The notes under the pieces are model-generated. The model saw only the letters and a program-made list of their open reading frames with translations. It was not told the origin of the DNA and did not search any database. A stretch of 64,000 bases of DNA from UBA2033 sp035345875 (GTDB taxonomy: Bacteria; Spirochaetota; Leptospiria; Leptospirales; Leptospiraceae): contig DAORDH010000013.1 in the NCBI GenBank assembly GCA_035345875.1, positions 74,081-138,080 on the forward strand, written 5' to 3'. Position numbers and translations under genes: made by a program. Shown here piece after piece: positions 19,242-27,920 of the stretch; within the stretch, counting starts at the first letter, position 1, and each line of letters begins with the position of its first letter.

Positions 19242-20147
19242 TTAGGATTTTTTTATTATGATGGATACTTCAAGACTTCCTGTGTTATTACCTGTATCTG
19301 TATCATTAATACGACATTCCAATACTCCATCTTTATCTGCTGTAGAGTTGCCTAAACTAAAAATTGGGAAATCTTTTTCTTTCTCTGTTTGGACGATTCT
19401 GCAAATCAAGGCACCATAATTAAATTTTTTATCGACTCTATAATCAAACCAATCAGAAGGACTCTTATCTGTTCCATTTGCATTGAGTTGATTACCGTTA
19501 TTCGTAATAGACCACTGTCCTGTTGTTTCTATAATTAGATTAGATTTTGCAGTTACAAGTCCATAAAGTGTTTGCCACTCCTTCTTAGAATCAATTTCTC
19601 CTTTTATGGTATAGGCATTTGGTAGAAGATTACTAACTTGTTCATCATCTACTAGTTTAACATTAGAGGCTTCCGCATATCGCTTTAAAGATTCATATGT
19701 TTGGTTGATTCTTGGATGCTTTAGTTGATCATTTAAATTTTTATTTAACTCCATTGCAGTCTTTATTGTTGAAAATACAAATGCAGTTGGTGAGCCAAAT
19801 GCAGAGATGATCCATTTTACTCCTTTAGCAACCATATCAATTTCTTTTGTCTCAATATCATGCAGTGCTATTTCGTATTCATCTTTATGAAGTGCGTATT
19901 TATCTCGAAATTCTGCTGGAATATTTCCTTTGTGTCTATCTTCTAATTCTTTCATTTTCTGAATTTGAAATTTAAGAACTGCAGTTATATTTTTACCGCG
20001 ATTCATTTCTATTGTTGCATAATTCTTTAATAAAAAATCCTCTCTCAATAACTCTCTCATTGTCTCTTGTTGTAAATTTGGTTTTTTAACTTCACCACTT
20101 CCACAACTGATAGTAAATAACATGATTAAAAAAATATTTTTCTTCAT
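19242..20147 (-). CDS. Lipoprotein with LecA (PA-IL)-like C-terminal lectin domain
   Basis: 301 residues. Signal peptide with lipobox Cys15 (FTISC). The central 160 residues are mostly helical with one hydrophobic stretch (about 107-130) and match nothing I know. The last about 115 residues (183-298) follow the pattern of the PA-IL galactophilic lectin LecA of Pseudomonas aeruginosa: a strand leading to an aromatic Gly-Gln-Trp, then GALICRI, a Gly-Asn turn, DGVLECRIND and GNNTGSLEVSI. LecA binds Ca2+ and galactose through an Asp, a Thr and two Asn in this loop; here Asp282, Thr285, Asn287 and Asn288 occupy similar places, in a loop two residues shorter. ATG 20147 has AGAGG upstream; the longer in-frame start at 20222 would break the signal peptide. 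Confidence 0.6.
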   Translation of the reverse strand: MKKNIFLIMLFTISCGSGEVKKPNLQQETMRELLREDFLLKNYATIEMNRGKNITAVLKFQIQKMKELEDRHKGNIPAEFRDKYALHKDEYEIALHDIETKEIDMVAKGVKWIISAFGSPTAFVFSTIKTAMELNKNLNDQLKHPRINQTYESLKRYAEASNVKLVDDEQVSNLLPNAYTIKGEIDSKKEWQTLYGLVTAKSNLIIETTGQWSITNNGNQLNANGTDKSPSDWFDYRVDKKFNYGALICRIVQTEKEKDFPIFSLGNSTADKDGVLECRINDTDTGNNTGSLEVSIIIKKS

Positions 20148-20336
20148 ACTTGGTAACCTCTTGATTATACTTTGATTGATGCTCAGCAATTTTTCTGATA
20201 AAATAAACAAATAAAAAAGCAATCCATGCTGATGTTGAATCTTAGATTTATTTTTATGATACAGCTTGCTCTTTTAAGATAAGAATATAGCTACTTAAAA
20301 ATACAAATTCAAATATTCAAAAAAATGGAAACTGAA

Positions 20337-22427
20337 TTAATATTCTATCTTTAGCTCTTTGATACGCTTATCTAAAGTGTTGCGATTGATACCTAGAAAT
20401 TTAGCAACCCTTGTCTTGGTATATCTAAATTTTTTCAGTGCATATTGAATGAGTCTTGCTTCTACCTCACCGACAACAACTTCTAAAGCTCTACCGTCTA
20501 TTGCATCTAAATTGGGCATGCTATAAAGTCCCGCTGATAAATCACTGCTTGTCTCTTCTGAAACCTTTGCGATAGGAAGATTCATGGATTGAAGTTTTTC
20601 TGTAATTTCCACAAAGTCAGATTCATCGAGCATTGAATTCTGAGTCATTACAACTGCCCTTTCAATCACATTTTCTAATTCTCTAACATTCCCAGGCCAA
20701 GGATAAAGAGCGAGTAGCTTTTGAACTTCGCGTGTGAATCCTTTGATGTTTTTATTATTTTCTTTAGAGTATTTTTCAATAAAATGGATTGTAAGGAGTG
20801 GAATGTCTTCCGTTCTTTCTCTCAGTGGTGGAGTATGAATATTTACAACATTTAAACGATAGTATAAATCAGATCTAAATTTTTTCTCTGTAATCAACGT
20901 TTCTAAATTTGCATTTGTTGCCGCTAGTATTCTTATATCTACTTTTTTAACTTTAAGAGAGCCAACAGCTTCAATTTCTTTTTCCTGTAAAACTCTAAGT
21001 AGCTTCGATTGTAAGTTTAAATCCATTTCTCCAATTTCATCTAGAAAAATAGTTCCCCCATCTGCAATTTCAAACTTTCCTTTTTTATCGGAAACTGCTC
21101 CAGTGAAAGATCCTTTTGTATGACCAAATAATTCACTTTCTAATAGATTTTCTGGGATAGCAGCACAGTTGATTTTTATAAATGGCTTTTCAGATCTATT
21201 GCTATTATAGTGAATAGCAGAGGCAATCATTTCCTTTCCAGTTCCTGATTCACCTGTGATTAAAACGGATGCTCTTGAGTCTGATACGAGCTGAATCTTC
21301 TCAAAGAGCTTTTCCATATTTTTTGAGCGACCGATGATCGATCCGAATTTATATTTTTCTTTGAGCTCTCGTTTGAGTAAAATATTTTCTCTTGAGATTT
21401 CTTTTTTAACATCATCCACAAGTTGACGAATCTTTAAAGCTTGCGAAATAATGGATGCAACGACTTGCAAGAAATCCAAATAGGTTTGTGTATCCATATT
21501 TTTTTGATGAACCAAAAATACACTGAGAACTCCTATGATGGACTGCTCACTTTTTACTGGTGCAGCTAGCAAACTAACGTTATGTGGATCATTTTTAAAA
21601 TGATTTAGATATCCAACTCTATTTAAGAATAAAGGGTCATTTGCTACTGAACGAATCAGCATTGCTTCTCCCGATTCATAGACTTTTCCAACAACGCCTT
21701 CTCCTAGTTGATAAACCCCTTTTTCGATTTCATCGGTAGAGAGACCAACTGCCGCAACAAGTCGTAATGTTTCTGAGGCATTGTCATATAATACTAGGCT
21801 ACCCTTTTCTAATTTAAGGGATCGTTCGATAGTCGCCATAATGGATTGAAAAATTTCATCTAGGTCTAGACTCGATGTTACGATTTTGGATATCTCTATT
21901 AATACTTGTTGGATTTTATTTTTTTGCTCTAGCCTTCGGAATGTTTGTAAGTTTTTAAAAATTAATGCAGCCTGGTTTGCTAAAATTCCTACTATTTTTA
22001 AATGTTCTTCGGTGAATGCATTGATTCGATTTGAATCTAGGGAGACAACTCCGATTACCATATCTTCTACAATTAAGGGCACTGCTAATTCTGATTGGAT
22101 TTCTTTCTTGATTGAAATGTAATTTGGATCTTTACTTACATCATTCACAATCATTCCTCTTCCGGAAGATGCGACTAATCCTGTTATACCCTGACCTATC
22201 TTTAATCGAAATTCTTTTTTGATTTCAGGGTCATGACCTCTATATGTTACGATATCTAGAACAGACTCTCTACTATTTACTAACATCAAAGAGCCTGATT
22301 CTGCATTGGAGAATTTTAGAGAGTGTTCTAAAATCATTTCCAGAACTTGATCTGGATCCAAAGTAGAATTCATCGCCATTGTGATTTCTGAGATTGTTAG
22401 AAATGGATTAAGGGTTTTGCTAGACAT
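20337..22427 (-). CDS. Sigma-54-dependent activator with tandem GAF domains
   Basis: 696 residues: GAF domain 1 (about 15-160), GAF domain 2 (about 175-340), an AAA+ sigma-54 interaction domain (about 365-590) and a C-terminal Fis-type helix-turn-helix (about 650-696; KTRVAKFLGINRNTLDKRI). The AAA+ domain has Walker A GESGTGKE, Walker B GGTIFLDEIGE, arginine-finger region FRSDLYYRLNV, and a sigma-54 contact loop GSFTGA in place of the commoner GAFTGA. GAF domains probably sense a small ligand or redox state and release the ATPase. Targets are not evident; I saw no convincing -24/-12 promoter in the flanking DNA. Monocistronic, about 110 bases downstream to the next minus gene. Confidence 0.92.
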   Translation of the reverse strand: MSSKTLNPFLTISEITMAMNSTLDPDQVLEMILEHSLKFSNAESGSLMLVNSRESVLDIVTYRGHDPEIKKEFRLKIGQGITGLVASSGRGMIVNDVSKDPNYISIKKEIQSELAVPLIVEDMVIGVVSLDSNRINAFTEEHLKIVGILANQAALIFKNLQTFRRLEQKNKIQQVLIEISKIVTSSLDLDEIFQSIMATIERSLKLEKGSLVLYDNASETLRLVAAVGLSTDEIEKGVYQLGEGVVGKVYESGEAMLIRSVANDPLFLNRVGYLNHFKNDPHNVSLLAAPVKSEQSIIGVLSVFLVHQKNMDTQTYLDFLQVVASIISQALKIRQLVDDVKKEISRENILLKRELKEKYKFGSIIGRSKNMEKLFEKIQLVSDSRASVLITGESGTGKEMIASAIHYNSNRSEKPFIKINCAAIPENLLESELFGHTKGSFTGAVSDKKGKFEIADGGTIFLDEIGEMDLNLQSKLLRVLQEKEIEAVGSLKVKKVDIRILAATNANLETLITEKKFRSDLYYRLNVVNIHTPPLRERTEDIPLLTIHFIEKYSKENNKNIKGFTREVQKLLALYPWPGNVRELENVIERAVVMTQNSMLDESDFVEITEKLQSMNLPIAKVSEETSSDLSAGLYSMPNLDAIDGRALEVVVGEVEARLIQYALKKFRYTKTRVAKFLGINRNTLDKRIKELKIEY

Positions 22428-22588
22428 ATTGTATATACTTAAAACAATTTGCTTAGCCTTTAGTCAAGAAAAAAACTATTTACCAAATGATTCCGAGTTT
22501 ATATCTAAATTTAAGTTAGAATGGTATCTTTGAATTTTATTTGTTTGAGTTGCAAGAATTCCAATTTTTTACTAAGTTGATTCAGAGT

Positions 22589-23476
22589 ATGAAACCTTAT
22601 CTTTTCGATTTCAAACAATTTCCCAAACCTCTAAAATTTTTACATTTAATAATTAAGAGTAGGTTCTTAGTTTTATTTATACTGTCTTTTATCGTTAGTA
22701 GTCTTCACTCTGAAGAAAGGAGAATTTTTAGTTATTATATTGAATGGCAAAATGTTCCTGGTGCTAAGGGTTATATGATTCAAATTAAAGACAGGGCAGC
22801 AAATACGGAAAGAGAAGAGAAACTGGTCCAAAATAATATAGAACTCAAAGTTCCTTCCGGCTATTATGAATATCGAATTGCATCAATTAATAAATTTGGA
22901 AAGCCTTCTTCTTGGACCAAGTGGGAGGAATTCTATGTTGAGAAAGATAAACCGAAACCTCTAAAAAAAGACGAAAAGCAAGTTGCTCAGGAAGTAGTTG
23001 AGGTAGAGCCAAAAAGAAATTTTCAGAAATGGAAGTGGTTTATTCCTGGATGGACACAATTGGAAAACAATCAAAAAATCAAAGGTAGTCTCTGGATTCT
23101 TTGGTTCACTGGTCTTGCTTTGTATGGAAATATGGAAAGGCTAGCTGGCAATCGCATTGCGAGTGATCCAATGAATGATCCGATTTATTTATCAGCAATT
23201 TCGATTGGTTTAAAAACTCCGTTACTTGGAGATATCTATTTGAGAGAGAGAAGAAATGATGCAGAGTCTGAATACAATAGACATCAAACAAATCAAGTGG
23301 CAGTCGGAGTTGTTGCAATATTAAGTTATGCATTGCAGGTTTGGCAAGCTCGAAAAATTTCTACTTCTAATGTTACTATAGAATTAAACCAGAGATCTGA
23401 GTCTTTTGGACAAAGGGTATATCAAGCTGAAAATTCTATGTATTCTTTTGAAATGAAATTTAGTATGAGTTACTAG
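22589..23476 (+). CDS. Paralogue of the Fn3-like/PGWGQ membrane protein
   Basis: 295 residues. The long N-terminal region ends in a hydrophobic signal sequence (about 27-40, ending SSLHS). An Fn3-like domain (about 45-110; IEWQNVPGAKGYMIQIKD and YYEYRIASINKFG) is followed by a Lys/Glu linker and a C-terminal domain opening with WFIPGWTQ, with two hydrophobic helices. Domain order and motifs match the protein at 8128-9330, but it lacks the middle TIG-like part. In-frame TTG 22541 is possible; ATG 22589 is preferred. The next gene follows by 13 bases, with its own ribosome site. Function unknown; probably envelope-associated. Confidence 0.65.
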   Translation: MKPYLFDFKQFPKPLKFLHLIIKSRFLVLFILSFIVSSLHSEERRIFSYYIEWQNVPGAKGYMIQIKDRAANTEREEKLVQNNIELKVPSGYYEYRIASINKFGKPSSWTKWEEFYVEKDKPKPLKKDEKQVAQEVVEVEPKRNFQKWKWFIPGWTQLENNQKIKGSLWILWFTGLALYGNMERLAGNRIASDPMNDPIYLSAISIGLKTPLLGDIYLRERRNDAESEYNRHQTNQVAVGVVAILSYALQVWQARKISTSNVTIELNQRSESFGQRVYQAENSMYSFEMKFSMSY

Positions 23477-23489
23477 ATAAGAGGAATTT

Positions 23490-24260
23490 ATGCAAAATAG
23501 AATCCGAATCATACTAGAAAACTCTGATAGGTTTAAATTTTTAAAAAGGAAGAGTCAATTCTTAAATCGATTGAGATTCATACTAACGACTATTTTTCTA
23601 GGTATATTTTTCTTTTCTTGCTCACAAGATTTTCCAAAGGGTAAACTATTTGACGTAGTGATTTTATGGAAATTAATTCCTGTTACACCAGTCCCAACTT
23701 CAAATGGAACACCTACACCTGTGACACCAACTACAAATGATAAAAAATATTTTTTCATTACAGCAAATACCAATGCAAACCTTGGCGGAATAACAGGAGC
23801 AGACAGTTATTGTCAGTCTCAAAAAAATGCGAGCTTTAGTAGTCTAGCGGGTATCGCATCTGAATATAAAGCCTTTTTAGTTGATGGGACAACAAGAATT
23901 GCTTGTTCAACTGCCAATTGCTCTGGTGGAGTATCCGAAAATGTAAATTGGGTTCTAAAGGCAAACACAGATTACTATCGAACTGATGATACAAAGATAT
24001 TAACTACGAATTCAGCTGGTATTGTAAATTTTGGATCAGGATCATTGCTCGCAGTAATTGATACAAGTGGTTCTATTTTTTGGTGGACTGGACTTGCAAC
24101 TGATTGGACATTTAACTCTGCTTGCACTGTTGCTTGGGCAAGCACAACAGGTCTTGCTAGCAGAGGAGTCGGCGGGGTAACAACTAATACAAGTATTGAT
24201 ACAGGGAGCTTGCAAAATTGTTCTACTTCAACTACTAAATTACTGTGTGTAAGGCAGTAG
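23490..24260 (+). CDS. DUF1554 lipoprotein (Leptospira-type)
   Basis: 256 residues. An unusually long N-terminal region (about 28 residues) precedes the hydrophobic segment, with a lipobox at Cys44 (FFFSC). A Pro/Thr-rich linker follows (about 62-82), then a DUF1554 domain (about 86-256) with FFITANTNANLGGITGAD, SYCQ, several paired cysteines, WWTG and the closing LLCVRQ. DUF1554 is strongly expanded in pathogenic and saprophytic Leptospira and is predicted to be surface exposed; its ligand is unknown. AGAGGA lies ahead of the ATG. A strong terminator follows at 24303-24332. Confidence 0.9.
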   Translation: MQNRIRIILENSDRFKFLKRKSQFLNRLRFILTTIFLGIFFFSCSQDFPKGKLFDVVILWKLIPVTPVPTSNGTPTPVTPTTNDKKYFFITANTNANLGGITGADSYCQSQKNASFSSLAGIASEYKAFLVDGTTRIACSTANCSGGVSENVNWVLKANTDYYRTDDTKILTTNSAGIVNFGSGSLLAVIDTSGSIFWWTGLATDWTFNSACTVAWASTTGLASRGVGGVTTNTSIDTGSLQNCSTSTTKLLCVRQ

Positions 24261-24302
24261 TTGGTATTCTTTTTTTGTTATTTACTGGATAATTAAATCC
24301 AT

Positions 24303-24332
24303 GTGAGTTCGCTTTCAGTCGAACTCACTTTT
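24303..24332 (+). terminator. Rho-independent terminator after DUF1554 gene
   Basis: GTGAGTTCG (24303-24311) and CGAACTCAC (24320-24328) form a perfect 9-bp stem with an 8-base loop, followed by TTTT. It ends the plus-strand transcript. On the minus strand no T-run follows, so it should not stop the convergent LruC transcript. Confidence 0.85.
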
Positions 24333-24335
24333 AAA

Positions 24336-25658
24336 TTAATTGGATGGGAATACTTCGGAGAGATTTGGGAAATTATACCAATCTAAATTTGTAGTTCCTT
24401 TAGATTGATACCAAGGTTGGAATCCAGAATAGGATTTTCTGACATCAACTCTTTCATAAGGCCATTTCCAATTTCCTGGAATTAATACTGCCCAAGGAAA
24501 TCCATTAGAGTCTAGGTATTGATCTGATCCATCTGCTTTTTTAAATTTCCCTGCAAAATGAATTTCATACTTTGTATTGATTACATAAATGTATAAATCA
24601 TAGGGAACAGCACCTAACGTTGTTTTTGGAACTGGGTTTGAAAGTATAACTTCTAACTCAGCTTTTTTACCAAGTGTATATGTTTGTCCACTTGCAGTAT
24701 TGGATTGAGATAGAGTCGTATTGCTTGCAGGAAGAATTTCAATTTCTTGAAAAGCCACATTCGATCCACTGGTTTGATATTCTTGAATATCAGCATTGGA
24801 TAGTCTCTTGAGAGTATAACTAGACGCATTTACAGAAGGTAGACTTAAACGAAGTATATGATTGTAGCCTGCACCTTTTGCGACATGTTGAAAGTATCCA
24901 CGGACTCTTGATACTTCTCCTTTTGCGTTAAGATCTTCCTCATAACGCACTCTCACTGAATAATCATTGAAATCAGCATCTCCTTGATTGGGATATAAGT
25001 CTTCAAAGGATACTGTATAATAGCCGCTTGGCGGATAATTGACTTTAGCCGACCGAGTAGGGTCATTTGGATAAATATCTTCGGAATCCGGAACTCCATC
25101 TTTGTCTGTATCCTGAATAATTGCTACTTGAGATACTCCAATCATATACATACTTCTTCGAATCCCATATACACCTTTGATATCAATTAATGCTTTGTAT
25201 TGAATTCCATTGTATGTAACAATTAGATTGACTTGACTCGTTGTTGAGTTAACAGTAAAACTTCCAGTTACATTTCCGTTTGGATTTGTGACGGCTTGAA
25301 AGTAGGTAGTAAAATTATCTGGATCATTCGCGTCTCCAATTTGAACCAATGCACCTGTTGCAGGACGTTCTGCAAAGTCATAGGCAACAATATCAAGAGT
25401 TAAAGTCTTAGTTGTATCGAAAAGAAAATCTGTCGGAGTTCCTGTATTATCACTGACTGTCATTGTAAAATTTTGTGGTCCAACAGGAGATGGGACAGAA
25501 GGATTTGCTGGGACATTGGGAGTAGATGCACCAGGACTACCCACGCCTGCAGCTGCAGTGCTCTGTGCTAATCCAACAAGCCATAGATAATTTGGATCTT
25601 GTTTTGATGAACAACCGAAGAAGAGTATAAATGATAGCAGTAGAATTGTCGTTTTCAT
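24336..25658 (-). CDS. LruC-domain lipoprotein
   Basis: 440 residues. Lipobox Cys16 (LFFGC) after a clean signal peptide, then a Pro/Ala/Gly-rich low-complexity linker (about 30-65) and a beta-rich region (about 65-175). A thrombospondin-3-like calcium motif DTDKDGVPDSEDIYPNDP precedes the LruC (DUF4842) domain (about 205-440; GDADFNDYSVRVRY, GYNHILRLSLP). LruC was described as a leptospiral lipoprotein recognised in recurrent uveitis of horses; related domains occur in Bacteroidetes and Vibrio. Its biochemical role is unknown. ATG 25658 has GAGGT upstream and starts the signal peptide; the in-frame ATG at 25733 does not. Confidence 0.9.
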   Translation of the reverse strand: MKTTILLLSFILFFGCSSKQDPNYLWLVGLAQSTAAAGVGSPGASTPNVPANPSVPSPVGPQNFTMTVSDNTGTPTDFLFDTTKTLTLDIVAYDFAERPATGALVQIGDANDPDNFTTYFQAVTNPNGNVTGSFTVNSTTSQVNLIVTYNGIQYKALIDIKGVYGIRRSMYMIGVSQVAIIQDTDKDGVPDSEDIYPNDPTRSAKVNYPPSGYYTVSFEDLYPNQGDADFNDYSVRVRYEEDLNAKGEVSRVRGYFQHVAKGAGYNHILRLSLPSVNASSYTLKRLSNADIQEYQTSGSNVAFQEIEILPASNTTLSQSNTASGQTYTLGKKAELEVILSNPVPKTTLGAVPYDLYIYVINTKYEIHFAGKFKKADGSDQYLDSNGFPWAVLIPGNWKWPYERVDVRKSYSGFQPWYQSKGTTNLDWYNFPNLSEVFPSN

Positions 25659-25794
25659 GGTATTAACCTCACTATGTTCATAAGGATATAATACTATATA
25701 GAACCAAATATTGCAATAGTATCCTTGTTCCATCGAGAATTGTAAAACTGTTTTTTAATTGCCGATTGCAATTTTGATTCTTAGTATGATTTAT

Positions 25795-26082
25795 ATGAGT
25801 AAAGAAATTTCTCAAGAAGAAATAGAAAGTCTGTTTAAAGAATTTTATTTATTAAGAAGAAAAATTTCTGGGCTTTGCGGTAAATATAATATTAGCCGTT
25901 ATCAATTTTATAAACTAAAAAAGAATTATTCCAAGAAAAGTTATTATGATTATTCTTTGGAGGAATGGGTTCATGCTTGTTTAAAAACAAATCCTAATGC
26001 AAGTCCAGAAGAAATTCGAAAGTATTTGAGTTATGTAAATAAAACAGAATATACGATTCAGGAAATAGAAATCTTTTTGTAA
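25795..26082 (+). CDS. Small hypothetical protein, HTH-like
   Basis: 95 residues, not recognised. The first half (ISGLCGKYNISRYQFYKLKKNY, about residues 24-45) has the length and spacing of a helix-turn-helix, with Lys/Arg-rich surroundings; the second half is amphipathic helix. It could be a small DNA-binding protein of the accessory island that follows. Start uncertain: ATG 25795 is used, but ATG 25786 and TTG 25759 are in frame and none has a good ribosome site. The gene ends 12 bases before the left direct repeat of the toxin-antitoxin module. Confidence 0.45.
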   Translation: MSKEISQEEIESLFKEFYLLRRKISGLCGKYNISRYQFYKLKKNYSKKSYYDYSLEEWVHACLKTNPNASPEEIRKYLSYVNKTEYTIQEIEIFL

Positions 26083-26094
26083 CTACTCAGTTTG

Positions 26095-26123
26095 GAAAAA
26101 GTTGGATGCAAATTAGGCGATAG
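26095..26123. repeat. Direct repeat, left copy, flanking the TA module
   Basis: 29 bases starting GAAAAAGTTGGATGCA and ending CGATAG. The right copy at 27035-27063 differs only by a few substitutions. The pair brackets the TumE-type toxin-antitoxin genes. Confidence 0.75.
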
Positions 26124-26147
26124 TGCTAGAGAGAAAAGTATTTGCCG

Positions 26148-26519
26148 TTATCCGCTAAAATTTTTTATGAAAGATAGAACAGACTCTAAAGTCATTTCGG
26201 GCGATTCTTCTACATTTTCTTTTTTAAATCGATGTAAATGAAATGGAAAGTTTTTAAGAGTGCGATGATGCTCAGCATTATCCCATCGCATGATTAAACT
26301 ATTGTCAGCTTTCATCCATTGAAATTTATATTTTCTTTTAATAAGATTATCTATAAACAAATATACATCTCTATTATCAAGCTTTGAATTATCATTGAAA
26401 AGTATTCTTAATTCTAGTGTGTATTTATTATCCTCAAACAAGTCTGTGATGATTTCATAATTTTGAACAATGTCATTATATTTTTGAATTATGGATTCAA
26501 TATATCCTCTATCGAACAT
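26148..26519 (-). CDS. TumE-family toxin (DUF6516)
   Basis: 123 residues. The centre and C-terminal part match the TumE/DUF6516 toxin family: YKFQWMKADNSLIMRWDNAE leads into the signature RWDNAEHH (78-85), followed by FPFHLH (91-96), which gives the family's clustered histidines. TumE-type proteins are small toxins of type II toxin-antitoxin loci; the His/Asp cluster suggests a nuclease-like site, but the exact activity is inferred. The ATG lies inside the antitoxin gene (11-base overlap), the usual order of antitoxin first and toxin second. The module sits between two 29-base direct repeats. Confidence 0.75.
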   Translation of the reverse strand: MFDRGYIESIIQKYNDIVQNYEIITDLFEDNKYTLELRILFNDNSKLDNRDVYLFIDNLIKRKYKFQWMKADNSLIMRWDNAEHHRTLKNFPFHLHRFKKENVEESPEMTLESVLSFIKNFSG

Positions 26520-26865
26520 TCAGAATGTAATCCTCTATTCGTTTTCGATAATCCCTTTCATTCATAGGGATGTCGCCATCCTCTTTTAATGAGTTTACTT
26601 TTTTTTGTAATGAATGAAGACTATGAAGAGCAATTTCCCAATCCATCTGATCGTCTTCTTTTTCCAACATGTCTATATGACTAATCTCTGAATGTCGTTC
26701 AGAAAATTCAGAATAATTCATCCCGTATTTAGAAATATATTTCTCTATCTCCTTTTGATAAGTCAAAATCTTTTGTGTTAAAATCGCGATTGCTTGATGT
26801 TTAGCAAATTCTTCCAGAGACGGAAAACCTAATTCTTTTATTGTATTTTCCAACAGTGCATTCAT
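26509..26865 (-). CDS. Antitoxin partner of the TumE-type toxin
   Basis: 118 residues, almost entirely helical and acidic, with the pattern 'YQKEIEKYISKYGMNYSEF' (about 36-54) and a following Asp/Glu-rich helix (DDQMDWEIALHSLHSL) seen in proteins encoded just upstream of TumE/DUF6516 toxins. It probably wraps the toxin. No DNA-binding domain is obvious, yet an inverted-repeat operator-like site lies 4 bases ahead of the ATG (26869-26893). It overlaps the toxin gene by 11 bases, so the two are translationally coupled. Identification rests mainly on context. Confidence 0.65.
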   Translation of the reverse strand: MNALLENTIKELGFPSLEEFAKHQAIAILTQKILTYQKEIEKYISKYGMNYSEFSERHSEISHIDMLEKEDDQMDWEIALHSLHSLQKKVNSLKEDGDIPMNERDYRKRIEDYILNVR

Positions 26866-26868
26866 ACT

Positions 26869-26893
26869 AAGATTATAAAATCTTGTTAAGATT
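26869..26893 (-). promoter_or_regulatory. Operator-like repeated AAGATT sites before the TA operon
   Basis: AAGATT-ATAA-AATCTT (26869-26884) is a perfect 6-base inverted repeat, and a third AAGATT follows at 26888-26893. Position directly upstream of the antitoxin ATG fits autoregulation of a toxin-antitoxin operon. Inferred from symmetry and place only. Confidence 0.45.
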
Positions 26894-27034
26894 TCGTCAA
26901 CAGTAAAACGTAATTATAAAGTTTGTAAAAAAGTTAAAATATACGCATCTATTTCAAAACATTCTATTCTAAAAGACTCGCAATTCTTTTTTGCTTTAAG
27001 CCTTTCACTTGTAAAATAGAATGGAGACGATTAT

Positions 27035-27063
27035 GAAAAAAGTTGGATGCAGATTATCGATAG
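27035..27063. repeat. Direct repeat, right copy, flanking the TA module
   Basis: 29 bases starting GAAAAAAGTTGGATGCA and ending CGATAG, matching 26095-26123 in the same orientation. An inverted pair CATTCTATT (26960-26968) / AATAGAATG (27015-27023) lies just inside it. Confidence 0.75.
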
Positions 27064-27094
27064 CCACTAAAATAAAACACTACAAGGAATTAAA

Positions 27095-27920
27095 ATGAAC
27101 TTATTAATTCGATTTACAATGCTTGCCTGCTTACTTACAATATCTTGCTCTAGTGTGCAAACTTATTTTATAAATAGAGGGAATGACGCATTGGATATTG
27201 TAAATGTTGGGGTAGAAAAGAATATTTATGGAGTTAGAATAAAAATTTTTGTCCCAATTGGATATCAAAAAGCCAATAGCGGAGTAGGTTATGGATTACG
27301 AAAAGGATATTTAGGAAAATATTTTATAGGTGATCCAGAGAATAAAATTTCTATACAAAATAACGAAGATGAGGCTAAAAATTTACCCGTAGAGTATGAA
27401 ATATTACTAGGGGATACGGATTTTACCTCGATCAAATCACATTCTTAAAAGTGGCTCCAATGACAGAGTAGAGTATGAAATATTACTAGGGGATACGAAT
27501 TTTACAGCAAGTACAAGCTATCATAAAATAAATGATATGTCCGATACGAGATCGTGTGGTAAACATTTTCTACATGTTGTTCCCGTATTTTGGTTTTCCA
27601 TAGATAATAGCCCCATAGTTAAATATAAAGGCGTCAAGCTACATCGCACAACGAAAAGCGGCTATTATATGTTTGCTTCTGATTTGACTATTTTTGAAAT
27701 TTCCTTTGGAGTTTATTATGGATTTCGACTTGGAATTAATTTCGATGAACTTTTAGATTTTTTATTTGGAATATTCGGATTTGATTTTAAGGGTGATTAT
27801 GGAGCAAAATATTTTACCTTTTGTATTGATTATTCGAAATCCACAGAGAAGGAATTAGAAACGCGAACTAAAATTCTTGATAGAATAAGGACGAATACGA
27901 CAAGTGAGAATACAAAATAA
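27095..27920 (+). pseudogene. Lipoprotein gene broken by an internal direct repeat
   Basis: The first frame (27095-27448) begins with a signal peptide and lipobox Cys18 (LLTISC) and stops after 117 residues. A second frame (open through 27468-27920) continues with 150 plausible residues up to KTRTN..ENTK-like polar ends. A 38-base segment (27389-27426) recurs with one mismatch at 27468-27505, an offset of 79 bases, not a multiple of three. Removing exactly one 79-base unit joins VEYEILLGDT in frame and gives a single lipoprotein of about 248 residues. The family is not recognised. The 27537-27920 part could be translated alone from ATG 27537, but without a signal sequence. Confidence 0.65.
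27389..27505. repeat. 38-bp direct repeat pair, 79-bp period
   Basis: Copies at 27389-27426 and 27468-27505, 37 of 38 bases identical. The 41 bases between them are unlike either flank. The offset shifts the reading frame of the lipoprotein gene. Confidence 0.9.

Noticed and set aside
20337..22427. Sigma-54 promoters near the GAF activator
   Set aside because: A TGGTATCTTTGAA string near 22521 is only loosely similar to the -24/-12 consensus and has the wrong spacing.
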